Shown piece by piece: positions 50,614 to 58,992 of a stretch of DNA of 64,000 nt. The notes under the pieces are model-generated. The model had not been told where the DNA came from and searched no databases. It saw only the letters and a program-made list of their open reading frames with translations. This DNA is from Streptococcus sp. oral taxon 431 (GTDB lineage Bacteria; Bacillota; Bacilli; Lactobacillales; Streptococcaceae). A program made the translations under genes and the position numbers. The stretch is from contig NZ_CP014264.1 of assembly GCF_001553685.1 (NCBI RefSeq), positions 1,372,001 through 1,436,000 on the forward strand, in the 5' to 3' direction. The stretch's first letter is position 1. Each line of letters opens with the position of its first letter.

Positions 50614-51855
50614 ATGAAGAAATTATTTTTAACATTAATCACGCTTATTTCATTTGGTTCTGCTACTACTGTTTTTGCTCAGGATTTTGATGTCGCAGCA
50701 AAACATGCCATCGCTGTTGAGGCTAACAGTGGTAAGATTTTATATGAAAAAGATGCGACACAACCGGTTGAAATTGCCTCTATCAGTAAACTACTTACCG
50801 TTTACCTAGTATATGAAGCTCTAGAGCAAGGCAAAATCACTCTTTCTACCCCAGTGGAAATTTCAGATTACCCCTACCAGCTTACAACCAACTCCGAAGC
50901 AAGTAACGTTCCCATGGAAGCTCGTAACTACACTGTTGAAGAGTTGCTAGAAGCAACATTGGTATCTAGTGCCAATAGTGCAGCTATCGCGTTGGCAGAA
51001 AAGGTTGCTGGATCAGAAAAAGACTTTGTTGATATGATGAAGGCTAAACTTCTTGAATGGGGAATTCAAGATGCTACCCTCGTCAATACAACTGGTCTAA
51101 ATAATGAAACTCTTGGGAATAATATCTATCCTGGTTCTAAGAAAGATGACGAAAATAAGATGAGCGCCTATGATGTTGCAGTTGTCGCTCGTAATCTTAT
51201 CCTCAAATATCCTCAGGTTTTAGAAATCACGAAAAAACCTTCTTCCACTTTTGCAGGAATGACTATTCATTCTACAAACTCAATGTTAGATGGTATGCCT
51301 GCTTACCGTGGTGGTATTGATGGTCTTAAGACTGGAACAACTGATAAAGCAGGTGCTTCTTTTGTTGGTACGACTGTTGAAAAAGGAATGCGTATCATTA
51401 CCGTTGTCCTTAACGCCGACAACCAAGATACAAATCCTTACGCTCGTTTCACAGCAACTTCAGCTCTTCTGGACTATATCTCATCTAATTTTGCTCTCCA
51501 AACAATCGTTAAGCAGGGAGAAAGCTACCAAGATAGCAAATCTCCAGTTTATGACGGGAAGCAAGATACGGTTACAGCAGTCGCTAAAGAAGATATAAAA
51601 ATTGTTCAACGTCTTGGTAGTCGAGCGGAATCAAGTGTTACATACACACCTGATGCTACTGAGCATGTTGCTCCTCTAGAAGCAGGTACGGTCGTTGGAC
51701 ATCTGACCTATGACGACAAGGACTTAGTCGGTCAAGGTTATATCACAACTGACAAACCAACCTTTGAAATGGTTGCTGATAAAAATGTTGAGAAAGCCTT
51801 CTTCTTAAAAGTATGGTGGAATCGTTTCGTTCGATTTGTAAATGAAAAATTATAA
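50614..51855 (+). CDS. dacA: D-alanyl-D-alanine carboxypeptidase (PBP3)
   Basis: This 413-residue low-molecular-mass penicillin-binding protein trims stem pentapeptides in peptidoglycan. It has a signal peptide (residues 1-22, ending VFA-QDF), active-site Ser56 in SISKL (SxxK), SAN at 119-121 and KTGTT at 239-243. A beta-rich C-terminal domain and an amphipathic tail (AFFLKVWWNRFVRFVNEKL) bind the outer membrane leaflet. It is normal in length for streptococcal PBP3. The integrative element begins three bases after its stop, so its terminator is disrupted. Confidence 0.97.
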   Translation: MKKLFLTLITLISFGSATTVFAQDFDVAAKHAIAVEANSGKILYEKDATQPVEIASISKLLTVYLVYEALEQGKITLSTPVEISDYPYQLTTNSEASNVPMEARNYTVEELLEATLVSSANSAAIALAEKVAGSEKDFVDMMKAKLLEWGIQDATLVNTTGLNNETLGNNIYPGSKKDDENKMSAYDVAVVARNLILKYPQVLEITKKPSSTFAGMTIHSTNSMLDGMPAYRGGIDGLKTGTTDKAGASFVGTTVEKGMRIITVVLNADNQDTNPYARFTATSALLDYISSNFALQTIVKQGESYQDSKSPVYDGKQDTVTAVAKEDIKIVQRLGSRAESSVTYTPDATEHVAPLEAGTVVGHLTYDDKDLVGQGYITTDKPTFEMVADKNVEKAFFLKVWWNRFVRFVNEKL

Positions 51856-51857
51856 AA

Positions 51858-51866
51858 AAATCGCGA
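51858..51866. other. attL core of integrative element
   Basis: AAATCGCGA occurs here and at 63353-63361 in direct orientation. On the chromosomal side it is preceded by an A-run; joined with the right side it restores a perfect palindrome of six As, TCGCGA and six Ts. Confidence 0.8.
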
Positions 51867-51910
51867 AAAGTCTGACCTGACACATAGCAGTTTAGTTAAA
51901 TGGGTTAATA

Positions 51911-53614
51911 TTAGCGAGCCAAGTCGTTTGGCTCGCTTTTTTCATTGTTTAGTTTTCCGATGAAATTATAGTAAATGTCAATCTGAATAATGCGATTACG
52001 TTTCGTACCAGTTGGTTTATGAATCACAATCTTGTCAATCAGTTCATTCACTATTTCAACGGTTAGTTCTGGTAGCTCTGTATATTTCAAAATTCTCGCC
52101 ATAAACTTGGAGATATTAAGGCTGTCTTCTTGTTGTTTGGTGAGTTTTTCGGTTAAGTCAGAAATGGAAGTTTGAAGTTGTTTCTGTTCTTCTTCATAGC
52201 TCTGACTTAGTTTCACAAAGCGTTCATCTGAAATTTTACCAAGTAGATTATCTTCATAAAGCTTCTGAATGATGCTGTCAATCTCTTTAGAGCGGTATTC
52301 GTCCTTTTGAAGTTGCAGTTGCTGGCGTTTGCTATCCTTGCAGAATTGCGCTTGGCTTTGCTGTTCTATCTTCTTCAAAAAGGTTTCTTGGTCTAATTGG
52401 CACTCGTGGATAGTTTGACGAAGTTTGTCGCTTACAATCTCAATCAGGGCGGATTTTTGAATGTAGTGGGGATTTTCACAACCATCAATCGGCTTACGGT
52501 AGGCAGAACATTTATAGTGGTCGTGATTAAGTCCGTTTTTCTCTTGTGGGCAAAAATAATGCTTTCGCCCACAAGTTCCACAAAAAACTAATCCTGCAAA
52601 CAAATTCTCGTGACCAGCCCGATTTTTATACCGTTGATTAGACCGCTTATGACTTCTCATTTTCTGTACAATATCAAAAGTTTCTTGGTCAATTATCGCT
52701 TCATGAGTATTTTTGAAAATCAACCAATCCTCCTTTGAGTTATCCACCTTACGTTTATCTTTGTAAGATTTTGTCCGTGTTCGAAGATTGACAGTATGCC
52801 CGAGATATTCTTCACGCCCTAAGATAGCACTTAGAGTTTCTCGCGTCCAAAAATATGGCAAAGTTTCCACATTTGGGCTGGAAGAAATAGACTTCAAACC
52901 GATTTCTATTCGATGGCGGTCTGGTTTAAAAATTTTGTCATTTTCTAACCCTTTTGCAATCTCCGAAAGGCTTTTCCCGCTTTTTGCTTCTTGAAAAATC
53001 CGTTTCACAACTTCACTGGCAACTGAGTCAATAATCCAATTTTTAGGGTTGCTTGAATCTTTGAGATAGCCGTAAGGTGGGTTAGTAGTCACTCGCTCAC
53101 CAGCTTTGGCTTTAGCTTGAACCACCGCTCGAATCTTCTTGCTGGTATCTGCCGCATACATTTCGTCCATTAAACTCTTGATTGGCAAGAAAATAGAATT
53201 AGTTTCATTAGGTTTATTCGAATCTACGCCATCGTTTAAGGCAATAAAGCGGACATCAAAGCTAGGGAAAGTAATTTCCGTTAGTTGACCAACCTTGATA
53301 TAAGAGCGACCTAAACGGCTCAAATCCTTAACGATAAAGTTTGAAACTTGCCGATTTTCCACCAGTCTAAGTGCTTCCGAAATTGCTGGGCGGTCAAAAT
53401 TTGTGCCACTAAAGCCATCATCAACGAAAAGAACTGGATTTAGCAGTTTTTCTCTCGCTACTACATCAAGAAGAATATTCTTCTGATTGATAATTGAGTT
53501 ACTATCTCCGTCCAGTCCATCATCTTGACTTAAGCGACAATAAACCACTGTAATATCTGAAAGTTTCGAAGTGTCTACTTGTCTATAATCTGAAATTGTC
53601 AAAGTTCTGTTCAT
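51911..53614 (-). CDS. Large serine recombinase (element integrase)
   Basis: This 567-residue site-specific recombinase integrates and excises the element. The N-terminal resolvase domain has catalytic Ser29 in VVYCRLSQDD and the DGFSGTNFDRPA and VKDLSRLGRSYIKVGQ segments. The recombinase domain spans about 185-300, and a zinc ribbon is LFAGLVFCGTCGRKHYFC with C..DGC later. A coiled coil lies around 400-510. It resembles Tn4451/Tn5397-type TnpX integrases. Its ribosome site lies inside a small hairpin that includes the first base of the start codon. Its last codons overlap a plus-strand terminator. Confidence 0.95.
   Translation of the reverse strand: MNRTLTISDYRQVDTSKLSDITVVYCRLSQDDGLDGDSNSIINQKNILLDVVAREKLLNPVLFVDDGFSGTNFDRPAISEALRLVENRQVSNFIVKDLSRLGRSYIKVGQLTEITFPSFDVRFIALNDGVDSNKPNETNSIFLPIKSLMDEMYAADTSKKIRAVVQAKAKAGERVTTNPPYGYLKDSSNPKNWIIDSVASEVVKRIFQEAKSGKSLSEIAKGLENDKIFKPDRHRIEIGLKSISSSPNVETLPYFWTRETLSAILGREEYLGHTVNLRTRTKSYKDKRKVDNSKEDWLIFKNTHEAIIDQETFDIVQKMRSHKRSNQRYKNRAGHENLFAGLVFCGTCGRKHYFCPQEKNGLNHDHYKCSAYRKPIDGCENPHYIQKSALIEIVSDKLRQTIHECQLDQETFLKKIEQQSQAQFCKDSKRQQLQLQKDEYRSKEIDSIIQKLYEDNLLGKISDERFVKLSQSYEEEQKQLQTSISDLTEKLTKQQEDSLNISKFMARILKYTELPELTVEIVNELIDKIVIHKPTGTKRNRIIQIDIYYNFIGKLNNEKSEPNDLAR
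51913..51942 (+). terminator. Plus-strand terminator at left end of element
   Basis: AGCGAGCC/GGCTCGCT followed by five Ts overlaps the end of the integrase gene. It would end the dacA transcript whose own terminator was split by integration. Confidence 0.8.
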
Positions 53615-53642
53615 GTGTTTTTCTCCTTTTGGAGTTCACACA
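53614..53642 (-). promoter_or_regulatory. Hairpin covering integrase ribosome site
   Basis: In the integrase mRNA CTCC AAAA GGAG pairs the Shine-Dalgarno bases (53623-53634), and TGTGT with ACACA forms an outer stem reaching the A of the ATG. This could hold back translation. Confidence 0.5.
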
Positions 53643-53654
53643 CCTTATACTTCT

Positions 53655-53663
53655 ATTATACCA
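53655..53663 (-). promoter_or_regulatory. Promoter of integrase
   Basis: The minus strand carries TGGTATAAT, an extended -10, 40 bases before the integrase start. Confidence 0.6.
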
Positions 53664-53675
53664 TTTTTACTACTG

Positions 53676-53843
53676 TTAAAGTAGTGATTTATCGCTTAAA
53701 ATCAACCTTTCTAGGATATTTTCAAGATTGCGATTTCCAGTAAAACGGTGACGGACTAAGTAAGTCGTTCGACCAATTCGACAAATTTCATCGGCGGTGC
53801 GTGAGGGCTGGTTTGAATCTCGGTCTTTATTCTTTTGATTCAT
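53676..53843 (-). CDS. Small transposon-encoded protein, TnpW-like
   Basis: This 55-residue basic protein reads RTADEICRIGRTTYLVRHRFTGNRNLENILERLILSD. The pattern IGRTTY-V-F followed by a short C-terminal helix matches the TnpW family found beside serine recombinases in Tn4451-like elements. GGAGG lies eight bases before the ATG, and the start overlaps the upstream gene by 17 bases. Function is unknown; a role with the integrase is inferred from position. Confidence 0.75.
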   Translation of the reverse strand: MNQKNKDRDSNQPSRTADEICRIGRTTYLVRHRFTGNRNLENILERLILSDKSLL

Positions 53844-54624
53844 TAGCTATTCCTCCCTTGATATAATCTGGGTATTCTTCAAGTGTTATTACAGTGAACA
53901 GTTCCCAAAAGTTATATAGTTCATTTTGAATAACTTTCGAGATAGCGAGCTTACGCTTATCGTCTGGCACTATCCAGAGCACAAATGGGAAAACTTCCTT
54001 TTGTCGCTGTTCAATACCTGAACGATAATATTCAATATATTTCTTACAAGTATTTACAATACGTGCAAGACTTTCCGTGCTTCGGTCTATTTCCAGAAAA
54101 TAATAGTCTTCGTAATCGTGATTAACCAGCTCTAAATAAGCATCAGGTTTTAGAGTTCTACCTATACCTGAAAGTTTTTGGTAGCTGCGCCAAGAGTTCG
54201 GCTCAAAGGAAAAAGTTTCAAGCGATAGCTTTTCTGAATCTCGAATGGTTTCTAGTGTCTCAACAAAAATTTCCGTAATTGCTAAAGTATGCTCAACATG
54301 ATGTTGGGTTGGCTCGTATTTATTTTTATAGCGCAAAACAACTGTTTCATCTTGGTTTTTAAGGAATTTTAATCCCTGAAAAGTAATTTGCCAAACATAA
54401 GAAGCAGAGCCACGGCGTGCGCCACCAATTCGCCGTTTTAAGTGTGAAACTAATCCAGCTTTCTTCAGACTTTGAAGCGCAAAATTAGTTCGGCGAATTG
54501 CGGTGTCAGCTCTCACGCTACTGGCAAAAAATAATCTTGCTAACTGGTTGGTAGTCGCATATCTTGCTTGACTTAAAAAGTAAAGAATTTGCGAGTCATT
54601 ATCTATTTTGTAATTCCATTTCAT
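53827..54624 (-). CDS. Replication-relaxation (Replic_Relax) family protein
   Basis: This 265-residue protein has an N-terminal winged helix (ILYFLSQARYATTNQLARLFF, then LQSLKKAGLVSHLKRRIGG) and a C-terminal alpha/beta part (LKPDAYLELVNHDYEDYYFLEIDRSTESLARIVNTCKKYIEYYRSG). That part has the D..E..R-type core of restriction-endonuclease-like folds seen in this family. Members are common in plasmids and conjugative elements and are thought to help replication or mobilization. It sits downstream of the coupling ATPase and may act with it at the transfer origin. Confidence 0.8.
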   Translation of the reverse strand: MKWNYKIDNDSQILYFLSQARYATTNQLARLFFASSVRADTAIRRTNFALQSLKKAGLVSHLKRRIGGARRGSASYVWQITFQGLKFLKNQDETVVLRYKNKYEPTQHHVEHTLAITEIFVETLETIRDSEKLSLETFSFEPNSWRSYQKLSGIGRTLKPDAYLELVNHDYEDYYFLEIDRSTESLARIVNTCKKYIEYYRSGIEQRQKEVFPFVLWIVPDDKRKLAISKVIQNELYNFWELFTVITLEEYPDYIKGGIANESKE

Positions 54625-54716
54625 CTGTTTTGTTCTCCATTAAAATTTAAAGGTGTGCTCCCGTAAAATGTGCTTAGTTACGGAGTAAGTCGTGTGAGTA
54701 AAAATCCTAAAAACCT

Positions 54717-56936
54717 TTATTCATCAGGGGTGGATAGATTTTCTTCATCAACACGATTCGAAGAGCGATTGGAATACTTTTTGCGCCCTAAATCTGTTAA
54801 TTTTTGGTTAGAATTTTCATTTTTCGAAGAAGATTTTTCAAAAATGTAGTTTTCGAATTGGCTTTCAATTTCTGAAATATCTTGTCCGTATCGGCTCAAG
54901 CTATTCAAAAATGGCACACGACTATCTCTAATTTTTGGTTTAGGTGGGTATGCTTTACTAATAATCCAACGATAAGTATTTTGTGAAATTTCAGTACGAA
55001 TATATGCCCAAAATGGCGGTAAGCTGTAAAAATCTTCTTTATCAATCTCCAGAGTATATTTTGCCATTTCGCGAGCTTCATCAAGATTTAAACCAAAAAC
55101 AATTTTATTCGCAACATTAGATTCAATTCCAGCTTTTAACTGGGGCGACATCTGTGCGAGGTGCTGGAAGCCGATATTCCAGCCAACATTAAACTGGCGA
55201 GATTGCGAAAGTGCTTCGTCTAAGTTAGAATTGGGGATTCCTAAGAAAGTTGGTGTTTCATCAATATAGATAAAGACAGATTGGCGTTTGCTTGGATCAA
55301 CCGAAGACTGGCGCAAAATTAACATCCAGAGCATAGAAGTAATAAGACTACCAATTAGCTTCGTAGACTCTGAACCAATTACCGCTTTATTTAGTGGAAT
55401 CAATACGATTTTTCGGCTTTTGAAGATTTCTGCAAGACTGAAATTTAGATTAGTTTGTCCCAACATTGCCCGAAGTTGCGGACGAAGCAAAAACTGTCGG
55501 AATTTATTCAAAATGGGGTTTAACATCTGGTGACGTTGAGCTTCACTGAGTAGCTCAAACCAGTTCCAGAAACTTTCCAGCCCGATTGGGTCTTTTAACT
55601 CTCTTAATAGTTTATTTCGAAAGGACTGATTAGTCAGCAGACTCGGTAACATGATTAAAGAGGTATTTGGAATTCTAGCAAGCGTTAGAAAACTGTGCGA
55701 TAGAATATCCAGTGAGTAAATTCCAAAATGTTCAGGATAAAGCCCTTTAAATAGCTCCAGTAGATAATCTGCAATTACTTCGGGTTCAATACCGTGTTTT
55801 GTGAGTTCAAAAGGGTTAATACCAATAACTCGTTTGGCAGTTGGCGAGATGACTACAATATCTTCATCATGTTCATCTGATGTGCGCTCTAATAGTTCAT
55901 GAGTAAGTTGACCTTTGGCATCCACCACAACAACGCTATGATTTTTAGAGTTTATATCTGATAAAATCAAGTGACTCATAGCGGTGGTTTTTCCACAACC
56001 TGTTGAACCGAGAAAAACGGTGTGCTTTTTGCCAGCTTGCGCTGAAATTTGAATTGGTCTTGGTTGACTTTCAACCGTTTGCGCCAAACTTCGCTGAATC
56101 TTCCGATTAATATTGTAGCCTAAAGGTGGCACTACTAATTTAGGGTGAACATTTGGCACACCTGAAATATTTTCTTCCCCAATAGGTAAAAGCATGAAAC
56201 AAGCTAAGTCTGAGATGGATAAACTATATGGGAAAGACCAAGAGGCTTGTGCTTGATTAAGTTTTTGGATAGCTAATGGTTTTAATTTAATGGTTGCATT
56301 TGATTCCATCATGCGAAAACTACTAAGTAGGCTGTCAAAAAATTCTTTTGTTCGCAAAATACTGCGAGATTGGACACCAAGACGAATTTCACACTTAAAA
56401 GTAGATTGGTTCAATTTTTGTTTCATCAGCTTTTTTGAATTTTCGGAAAGCTCAGGAATATTATTTGTAATCACTTGATACCATTTAGCGGATAAATTCG
56501 GCAAATCTTTTGGTTGAGGGCGAGGCGGTGAGCCTGCACCAATAACCAACTGAACAACTACTGTTTCGTCTGGCTGAAGTATTTTTGAAATTGCAAGGCT
56601 TGAACGTATCATGTTTTCTACAGAGTCCGTTTTTAAAGCATAGTGAGATTCTTTAATGTTCACTAACCGTGCAATCGAAAGTTTTTCGCGTTTAGGAACT
56701 CTTGAAAACTGAATAGCTCGGTGCGATTGAATTAGTTGGCTGATATGTCGCTTGTCTTGTTCTTCCGTTCCTAGTAGATAGCGCACGCGATTCTTAGATA
56801 ATCGAATTTCAAAGATAACTGCTTTGCGCCGACTTAGCCCCACCAGTTGACCCAACATAGATTTCACATCATCTATCTCAAACGGGCGTTGCCAGTGAAA
56901 CTCGCTCCAAGATAAGGCTTCAAACTTACGTCTCAT
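54717..56936 (-). CDS. VirD4/TraG-like coupling ATPase
   Basis: This 739-residue protein resembles type IV secretion coupling proteins. Walker A GSTGCGKTTAMSHLI is near residues 310-324, Walker B-like HSVVVVDAKGQLTHELLER follows, and the TraM-recognition-type segment IYIDETPTFLGIPNSNLDEALSQSRQFNVGWNIGFQHLAQM lies near 575-615. The first 280 residues lack clear membrane spans and are unlike classical TraG, so it may need the small membrane protein encoded just upstream as an anchor. GGAGG five bases before the ATG at 56936 decides the start. Confidence 0.85.
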   Translation of the reverse strand: MRRKFEALSWSEFHWQRPFEIDDVKSMLGQLVGLSRRKAVIFEIRLSKNRVRYLLGTEEQDKRHISQLIQSHRAIQFSRVPKREKLSIARLVNIKESHYALKTDSVENMIRSSLAISKILQPDETVVVQLVIGAGSPPRPQPKDLPNLSAKWYQVITNNIPELSENSKKLMKQKLNQSTFKCEIRLGVQSRSILRTKEFFDSLLSSFRMMESNATIKLKPLAIQKLNQAQASWSFPYSLSISDLACFMLLPIGEENISGVPNVHPKLVVPPLGYNINRKIQRSLAQTVESQPRPIQISAQAGKKHTVFLGSTGCGKTTAMSHLILSDINSKNHSVVVVDAKGQLTHELLERTSDEHDEDIVVISPTAKRVIGINPFELTKHGIEPEVIADYLLELFKGLYPEHFGIYSLDILSHSFLTLARIPNTSLIMLPSLLTNQSFRNKLLRELKDPIGLESFWNWFELLSEAQRHQMLNPILNKFRQFLLRPQLRAMLGQTNLNFSLAEIFKSRKIVLIPLNKAVIGSESTKLIGSLITSMLWMLILRQSSVDPSKRQSVFIYIDETPTFLGIPNSNLDEALSQSRQFNVGWNIGFQHLAQMSPQLKAGIESNVANKIVFGLNLDEAREMAKYTLEIDKEDFYSLPPFWAYIRTEISQNTYRWIISKAYPPKPKIRDSRVPFLNSLSRYGQDISEIESQFENYIFEKSSSKNENSNQKLTDLGRKKYSNRSSNRVDEENLSTPDE

Positions 56937-56938
56937 CT

Positions 56939-57106
56939 TTACCTCCATTCTTTAGATTTAATAATCCGAAAGGCAAGCCAGCCGATGAAAACAACCACAG
57001 TCGCCAAAACCAAGAACCACCAAACTTCCAGAATTAGTTTCACCGCCCAGTTAATAAGCCAAGCACAAGCAACAAATCCAAGAATATATGCCATTAGTTT
57101 TCTCAT
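56939..57106 (-). CDS. Small membrane protein
   Basis: This 55-residue protein has two hydrophobic segments (MAYILGFVACAWLINWAV and VWWFLVLATVVVFIGWLAF) and a basic tail. The stop lies two bases before the coupling ATPase start, so translation is coupled. The start at 57106 follows AAAGGAGACCAGCT; a longer frame starts eight codons earlier. It may anchor the ATPase in the membrane, by position only. Confidence 0.7.
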   Translation of the reverse strand: MRKLMAYILGFVACAWLINWAVKLILEVWWFLVLATVVVFIGWLAFRIIKSKEWR

Positions 57107-57263
57107 AGCTGGTCTCCTTTCTGCCCTCATTTATACAAGAAAATTGATAAAAAGTTAAATTCCACTGTCTTTAGTTTTTAGAGCGATTGGAATGAATTGT
57201 AAGCAATGAAACAGTAGTATATTTGAACATATTTTTACCATTTGTCTAGTCTAAACAATCCTT

Positions 57264-57464
57264 TTATTTTCTTGAAATTTTTCGCATTTCTGCTTTAGCG
57301 ACCAAGAAAAGTTGATTGATTTCTTGCCGTTTTTCCAGAAATTCTGCCAGGGCGATTTCTTCTTCACTACAGTGCTCTTCATTTGCTTGTTTTGGTTTTT
57401 CGAACCAATCCCAAAGAAATATGGCAACAACGATAATCATAAAAGCTATAAAGTAGTCCATCAT
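57264..57464 (-). CDS. Small membrane-anchored protein
   Basis: This 66-residue protein has one N-terminal membrane span (YFIAFMIIVVAIFLWDWF) and a charged helical tail (EEEIALAEFLEKRQEINQLFLVAKAEMRKI). It begins nine bases after the preceding gene. No family is recognised. A Vir-like accessory role is possible but unsupported. Confidence 0.65.
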   Translation of the reverse strand: MMDYFIAFMIIVVAIFLWDWFEKPKQANEEHCSEEEIALAEFLEKRQEINQLFLVAKAEMRKISRK

Positions 57465-57473
57465 AAAGCTACC

Positions 57474-57734
57474 TCATTTCATCTTTTCAGTAGCGTAATA
57501 TGTGAACGCTTTGAGAATATAATCTGTATATGCTTTAGCTTCTGGCGTATTTTTGAGTATTTCTGCCTGCGTGAGTGCCAGATTGCCCACTTTATATAAA
57601 ATATCGCTAGCGAGAAGCTCCAAGGCTTGATTATCTGCCATCGCTTCACTCAGTGTTTTAGCCACTTCTAACTGATAGGGGCTAACAAGTTGAGGAAGGT
57701 CTACTTTTGAGGTCGATTTTTGAATATGATTCAT
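57474..57734 (-). CDS. Hypothetical protein, first gene of transfer operon
   Basis: This 86-residue, mostly helical soluble protein (LVSPYQLEVAKTLSEAMADNQALELLASDILYKVGNLALTQAEIL) is not recognised. It follows AAAGGAGAAATCTC and is the first gene after a divergent promoter region with a perfect palindrome. Its place suggests a regulator or DNA-processing accessory, but no helix-turn-helix is evident. Confidence 0.65.
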   Translation of the reverse strand: MNHIQKSTSKVDLPQLVSPYQLEVAKTLSEAMADNQALELLASDILYKVGNLALTQAEILKNTPEAKAYTDYILKAFTYYATEKMK

Positions 57735-57767
57735 GAGATTTCTCCTTTGATTTTGGTATAATTGTTT

Positions 57768-57783
57768 TAAGTTAGCTAACTTA
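57768..57783. promoter_or_regulatory. Perfect 16-bp palindrome in divergent promoter region
   Basis: TAAGTTAGCTAACTTA is fully symmetric. It starts seven bases downstream of a minus-strand TATAAT (57791-57796) and so would cover the start point of the transfer operon. It is a likely operator. Confidence 0.65.
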
Positions 57784-57830
57784 TGGTTTTATTATAGAAA
57801 AGTCCAAGCGTGATTTGTTGCCAATAATTG

Positions 57831-57839
57831 TGCTAAAAT
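57831..57839 (+). promoter_or_regulatory. Promoter of cargo genes
   Basis: The extended -10 TGCTAAAAT lies 23 bases before the ATG at 57863. Confidence 0.5.
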
Positions 57840-57862
57840 CTTGCCAGTTTCGGAGGTGCTTG

Positions 57863-58900
57863 ATGTTTGATATTCCTAGTTTGTTTTCTATTATTTTAAA
57901 ACACGCCAATAAAACGACTTGGTCTGACAGAAAGAAAGTTAGCGTAGGCTTGTCGCTCGTCTTACACGAAGACTCTTTGGCTTATCTATCGGATACAACC
58001 TTTAATAAATTGTTTACAGGCCAAAATAAAGGACGAACCCTTTACAGAATCGTCCAAGATGAAATAACAGAAGAAGGCTATTCCAGCTATATCTTTCAAG
58101 CCGAGAAGCGATTAAGCGACACCAACTATAAAGAAAATAAGTTCTTGTTGGCAGATACGATAGAAGATTTTTTTGAACTAATAGAAGAATCGCAAAATCT
58201 GCCGAAGTCCGTTTTATTAGGTTTAAAGCAGTCTTACAAACTTAACCACCAAGACCGACCTTATCTTTTTCTGGCCGAGTGTTTATTTTATGCGTTAGCT
58301 TGCCAGCACAACAAACAACAACAGTATATTGAGCCAGATTTTAGCCAAGAAACAGAAGTCGTATCAAAACCATTAGAAGAGCTTGTAGCACGAGCTAACG
58401 GTTATTCGAAGCGCATTGTTCAAGACTTAAACCGTTTTTCAGAAGAAGAACTTCAACTGTTCAGAAAAATAGCACCATTTACTTTTTATGATGAATCTTA
58501 CGATGAGCTCTCTGGCGATTACATTTTAGATTATTACTTGATTTCTCACGCTGATTTTCTAGATTTGTTCACTAAATACGGCATTAAAGGTAATGAAGTT
58601 TCACGCCTAATTGAATATGGTTTAATTTCTGGTGGTGGCAGACATGAGATAATTGTGGAAAAAGGAGAACTATCTGGTTTCCAAAATGATAACCTCATCT
58701 TAACTTTCACCACTAAATCTGACGAAAGAATAACATTCGAATATAGCGCCTTTCACTTAACAGATACCGCCAAAGCCCTGATTGAGATTTTGGAGATTGA
58801 GACTAGTGATGAGTTTTTTCGGGAGTTGGGAGAAGAGTTTAAAAATAAGGTTAAAGTATTACCTATTGATATAGAAATATTAGGTGTGGATGAGTTTTAG
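57863..58900 (+). CDS. Unrecognised 345-residue cargo protein
   Basis: I do not recognise this soluble, acidic protein. The first 150 residues are helical. Residues about 190-345 include EEELQLFRKIAPF, FLDLFTKYGIKGNEVSRLIEYGLISGG and the ending LTDTAKALIEIL, which together look like a winged-helix or DUF2806-like sensor module; this is a weak impression. GGAGG six bases before the ATG at 57863 sets the start, rejecting 16 more open codons. It is divergent from the transfer operon and heads a plus-strand run with the next two genes. Confidence 0.75.
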   Translation: MFDIPSLFSIILKHANKTTWSDRKKVSVGLSLVLHEDSLAYLSDTTFNKLFTGQNKGRTLYRIVQDEITEEGYSSYIFQAEKRLSDTNYKENKFLLADTIEDFFELIEESQNLPKSVLLGLKQSYKLNHQDRPYLFLAECLFYALACQHNKQQQYIEPDFSQETEVVSKPLEELVARANGYSKRIVQDLNRFSEEELQLFRKIAPFTFYDESYDELSGDYILDYYLISHADFLDLFTKYGIKGNEVSRLIEYGLISGGGRHEIIVEKGELSGFQNDNLILTFTTKSDERITFEYSAFHLTDTAKALIEILEIETSDEFFRELGEEFKNKVKVLPIDIEILGVDEF

Positions 58901-58992
58901 ATGAAATGGTAAAAATATTTATATGATCTGAGATGTTTTTCAGAGGTAAAAATGATATAATTAAAAGTGTATTTGAGTCAAGGAGATTCTGT

